Positions 14,659 to 17,248 of a stretch of 17,248 nucleotides of DNA are shown in pieces (position 1 is the first letter of the stretch; each line of letters begins with the position of its first letter). The position numbers were made by a program, and so were the translations under genes. Source of the stretch: an uncultured Eubacterium sp. (GTDB taxonomy: Bacteria > Bacillota > Clostridia > Oscillospirales > Acutalibacteraceae); the NCBI GenBank assembly GCA_905233805.1, contig CAJOER010000031.1, forward strand, positions 1 to 17,248, written 5' to 3'. Below the pieces are notes generated by a model, which saw only the letters and a list, made by a program, of their open reading frames with translations, did no database searches and had not been told where the DNA came from.

Positions 14659-16416
14659 ATGAAAAAAGTATTATCAATAATTCTTTGCGCGGTTATGCTC
14701 TTCAGCGTAACTGCAGGGCTTGATTTTTCTGCTTTTGCGCTTGATTCAAGCGGCTCCTGCGGAGCAAATGTTACTTATACGTTTGACGATGGAACAGGAA
14801 CTCTTACAATCAGCGGAACGGGCAAAATTGGAGATTCTGCTTTTTCGTACAATAACCAAATTAAAAATATCGTTATTAATTACGGTATAACAGGAATTGA
14901 GCAATATGCATTTTACTGTTGTGCCGAGTTAAAAAGCATATCAATTCCTAATAGTGTTAAACATATTGATACCGAAGCATTTGCTTACTCGGGTTTAACA
15001 AGTATAACAATACCGAATAGTATTACTACAATAGGTGATTCGGTTTTTTGTGAATGTTCGAAGTTAAAAAGCGTTACCTTACCGAATACGCTAACCGACA
15101 TCTTTACTGAAGCTTTTTGGGGTTGCATCAGTTTAACCAGTATTAATATACCTGCAAGTACAATATTCATTCATTGGGCAGCGTTTTATGCCTGTTCAAG
15201 TCTTAAAAGCATAAATGTCAATTCAAACAACAAATACTATTATTCTAAAGACGGAGTATTATTTGAAAGAGCAACTAAGAGTTTATATTTCTATCCTTAC
15301 GGAAAAACAGATAAAAGCTATACTGTTCCGAACGGGATTAAAGAAATTTGTATTGATAACCCATATTTGACAAAATTAACAATACCTGTCAGCGTTTTGT
15401 ACTTAGATATTTCCAGTGATAATAAAGTTAAGGATATCTATTATGCCGGTACAAAAAGTGAGTATAAGAAAGTAGAATACGGTGACTTTTTTAGTGGTGA
15501 AAATGTTACAATTCATTATTTGGGACAATGTAAACATAATTTCAAAACCACTATAAAAAAGGCTACTTTAAAGAAAAACGGAAGCAAAGTAATAAAGTGC
15601 ACAAAATGCGGTAAAGTCAAGAAAAAAGAAACGATTTTAAAGCCGACTGATTTTTATTTTGCAGACGATTATATTACCTATAACGGAAAGGTAAAAAAAC
15701 CGAAACTTAATGTTTATGACAAACATTATGATAAAATAAACAAAAAGTACTATACCGTTAAGTACCCGAAGGCTAAGAAAATCGGTACTTATACCGTAAA
15801 GGTTAGATTTAAAGGTAATTATAAAGGAACGAAGAAATTAAAATTCAAAATATTACCGAGAAAAATTAAAAAAGTAAAAACCAAGGCTAAATCACAAAAA
15901 GAAATTACCGTTTCGTGGAAAAAGGTTAAGGGCGTTGACGGTTACAGAGTTTACCGTAACACAGAGGCAAATACTTACAATAAGCTTTATAAAACAACAA
16001 AATCAACAAGCATTACTATTCCTAAAATAAGCAGTGAAGATGATGAAGTATACTTCTATATAACCACTTATAAAAAGGTCGGTAATAAGATTTACGAAAG
16101 CGAGCCTTGTTACGGAAATCAGCGCACAAAACTTTCTGCGCCGAAAATGAAGATAAGGAAAACCGATTTCGGCGAATTTGTAACCGAATTTAAAACGTAC
16201 GGTTATTATCAGATTCAGATTAGTAATAATAAGAACTTCAGCAAAAAAGGTAAGAACAAAGTAAAATCGTGCAGATACTATACCGATTCGGTAAGGTTCT
16301 ATAACTGGGGTTCGGGCAAAACATACTTTGTCCGCGCAAGAAAATATTATTACAGTGATAAAGGCGACCTTATAGTCGGCCCGTGGTGTAAAACTCAGAA
16401 AGTTAAGACGTTATAA
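14659..16416 (+). CDS. Secreted BspA-like leucine-rich-repeat protein with Fn3-like tail
   Basis: 585 residues. The ATG at 14659 follows GATGGAGTGG and begins a clear signal peptide (MKKVLSIILC to about residue 27, AFA). The in-frame ATG at 14611 lies inside the promoter. Residues 36-57 form the common TYTFDDGTGTLTISGTG lead; LRR_5 repeats run from about 58 to 262 (repeating IPNSVKHIDTEAF-type units, then a DGVLF block at 198-202). Cys291, His293, Cys314 and Cys317 form a possible zinc-knuckle spacing (CKH and CTKCG). An Ig-like part (about 330-398, ITYNGKVKKPKL) and two Fn3-like domains (about 402-490 and 492-585) complete the protein. It has no membrane anchor or LPXTG motif, so it is released or bound non-covalently. 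Its signal region and DGVLF block resemble the gene at 1254, so the two are paralogs. It looks more AT-rich than the genes on either side. It is probably a surface adhesion or interaction protein; the ligand is unknown. Confidence 0.92.
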   Translation: MKKVLSIILCAVMLFSVTAGLDFSAFALDSSGSCGANVTYTFDDGTGTLTISGTGKIGDSAFSYNNQIKNIVINYGITGIEQYAFYCCAELKSISIPNSVKHIDTEAFAYSGLTSITIPNSITTIGDSVFCECSKLKSVTLPNTLTDIFTEAFWGCISLTSINIPASTIFIHWAAFYACSSLKSINVNSNNKYYYSKDGVLFERATKSLYFYPYGKTDKSYTVPNGIKEICIDNPYLTKLTIPVSVLYLDISSDNKVKDIYYAGTKSEYKKVEYGDFFSGENVTIHYLGQCKHNFKTTIKKATLKKNGSKVIKCTKCGKVKKKETILKPTDFYFADDYITYNGKVKKPKLNVYDKHYDKINKKYYTVKYPKAKKIGTYTVKVRFKGNYKGTKKLKFKILPRKIKKVKTKAKSQKEITVSWKKVKGVDGYRVYRNTEANTYNKLYKTTKSTSITIPKISSEDDEVYFYITTYKKVGNKIYESEPCYGNQRTKLSAPKMKIRKTDFGEFVTEFKTYGYYQIQISNNKNFSKKGKNKVKSCRYYTDSVRFYNWGSGKTYFVRARKYYYSDKGDLIVGPWCKTQKVKTL

Positions 16417-16424
16417 AACAATAA

Positions 16425-16449
16425 AAAGCTCCCCGTGAAGGGGAGCTTT
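16425..16449. terminator. Bidirectional terminator between the LRR gene and the minus-strand pair
   Basis: Perfect ten-base-pair stem AAAGCTCCCC / GGGGAGCTTT (16425-16434 with 16440-16449), loop GTGAA, with T-rich sequence on the plus side and A-rich sequence on the other. Confidence 0.92.
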
Positions 16450-16453
16450 AATT

Positions 16454-16777
16454 TTATTTATATTCGATTATATCCTTTGCTGCTTTGCATCCCGGGCAGC
16501 CGCAGTATTTCTCGCCGTTTGCCTTATTCTTTTCTGTTTCGGCAAGTTTTGCTTTTGCAACGTCTTCACCGAAAATTGCCATAGCCTTATCGGTTTTGAA
16601 AAATGCTATCGCTCCGTCAATCGGAATGATATCCGCCTCTGCTTCGGCAACAAGCGCGCTCCACGCCTCGGCTTCCTTTTCTGTTCCTACGCTGTCAAGA
16701 TAACTCTGCGCAGCCTCTTTAAATTCAGGGCATGCGCTGAACGCGTCAAGCACGGCTTTTGCAAGTTCTTTTTTCAT
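16454..16777 (-). CDS. Small acidic protein with C-terminal Cys-x-Cys-x2-Cys motif
   Basis: 107 residues; GGAGG at 16789-16785 lies 7 bases before the start, so it is a real gene. It is Ala/Glu/Lys-rich and probably all helical, with no signal peptide. It ends with YCGCPGCKAAKDIIEYK, giving Cys92, Cys94 and Cys97, which could bind a metal; a further Cys is at 16. The layout matches a group of small Clostridia proteins that I recall being labelled heat-shock or Hsp90-like, a label not supported by any Hsp90 feature here. It lies 15 bases downstream of the FkbM gene on the same strand and is probably co-transcribed with it. Function unknown. Confidence 0.85.
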   Translation of the reverse strand: MKKELAKAVLDAFSACPEFKEAAQSYLDSVGTEKEAEAWSALVAEAEADIIPIDGAIAFFKTDKAMAIFGEDVAKAKLAETEKNKANGEKYCGCPGCKAAKDIIEYK

Positions 16778-16792
16778 AATTATACCTCCGTA

Positions 16793-17248
16793 TTAATTGA
16801 TTACACAGTAAAAATTGCTCTCCCACGCGGGGATGTATTTTGAATGCCTGAAATAGATTTTATAGTCCTTATTGAGTTCAAGAATTTTAAGGGGGAGGGT
16901 AAATAAATCCTCGTTCCTGTGATAGGCGCAGACGTAGAGCTTCGGCGCGTATTTTTTTATCGTCTTTTCCGCGCCGCAAAGGGCTTTCAGCTCCGCGCCC
17001 TCAATGTCCATTTTTATAAAGGTCGGCGTAAGTTCGAGCGAGTCAACGTCGATAACCTCAACTCCCGCGCCCTCGGCTGAAAGCTTTGAATTACGCCCCG
17101 CTTTTTTTGAAAAAATAAGGGTGTCCTTTTTATCCCACGCGCCCATATTAAGGCAGGAAATATTAAACATTTCCTCAGTGTTTTTAAGCAGCTTTTTAAA
17201 ATTCTTTTCGTCGGGCTCAAGCGCCGTAATATAGTCGTATCCGCCGCC
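16793..17248 (-). CDS. FkbM-family SAM-dependent methyltransferase, C-terminal part (5' end outside window)
   Basis: The frame is open to the right edge, so the first part of the protein is missing; 151 residues are visible. The ATG at 17170 is internal, because the residues before it (YDYITALEPDEKNFKKLL) match the post-motif-I segment of the family (the ALEPD acidic turn). The family-typical block IKMDIEGAELKALCGAEKTI and the following PKLYVCAYHRNEDLFTLPLKILEL are clear. FkbM enzymes O-methylate sugars, lipids or antibiotics, often in polysaccharide or glycan modification; the substrate here is unknown. The stop at 16795-16793 lies 15 bases before the small Cys-motif gene. Confidence 0.93.
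   Translation of the reverse strand, partial: GGGYDYITALEPDEKNFKKLLKNTEEMFNISCLNMGAWDKKDTLIFSKKAGRNSKLSAEGAGVEVIDVDSLELTPTFIKMDIEGAELKALCGAEKTIKKYAPKLYVCAYHRNEDLFTLPLKILELNKDYKIYFRHSKYIPAWESNFYCVIN

Overview
The window looks like chromosomal DNA of a gut-type Clostridia (Firmicutes), most probably Oscillospirales/Ruminococcaceae. The grounds are strong AGGAGG ribosome binding sites, many short intrinsic terminators, sigma-A-like promoters with 17-nt spacers, BspA-type leucine-rich-repeat secreted proteins with Fn3-like tails, a long-form HPF and a GH2 beta-mannosidase. This is an inference from gene content; no rRNA or tRNA gene is present to confirm it.

Layout. 1-1131: 3' part of lysyl-tRNA synthetase. 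1254-2468: secreted LRR protein interrupted by one in-frame TAA. 2648-5695: a four-gene operon of a sortase-fold membrane protein that has lost its catalytic residues, a four-helix membrane protein, a TagH/Wzt-like ABC ATPase with no recognisable permease, and a small two-helix membrane protein. 5746-6489 (minus): YebC. It shares a divergent promoter region with 6632-12477, an operon of two ABC exporter half-transporters followed by an overlapping beta-mannosidase. 12621-13169: hibernation-promoting factor. 13254-14558: CobW/ZNG1-type GTPase with a very His-rich insert. 14659-16416: a second, intact LRR protein. 16454-17248 (minus): a small Cys-motif protein and, upstream of it, a FkbM methyltransferase cut by the window edge.

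How the parts may work together. The 2648-5695 operon looks like a cell-envelope assembly of unknown job. The dead sortase-like protein and the membrane protein with an FtsX-like layout would sit at the membrane, with the ATPase beneath. The exporter/beta-mannosidase operon would pair an export system with cytoplasmic mannoside breakdown, but both exporter genes carry out-of-frame internal deletions of about 50-60 nt and are probably not functional as read. The two LRR proteins are secreted paralogs with no visible LPXTG anchor.

Most interesting points: the catalytically dead sortase-like protein in an operon with an orphan TagH-like ATPase; the paired deletions in the adjacent ABC genes; the single nonsense codon in the first LRR gene; and the 45-residue His-rich loop of the CobW-family GTPase. 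I saw no CRISPR array, insertion sequence, integrase, tRNA or rRNA. No gene-free stretch exceeds 300 bases.
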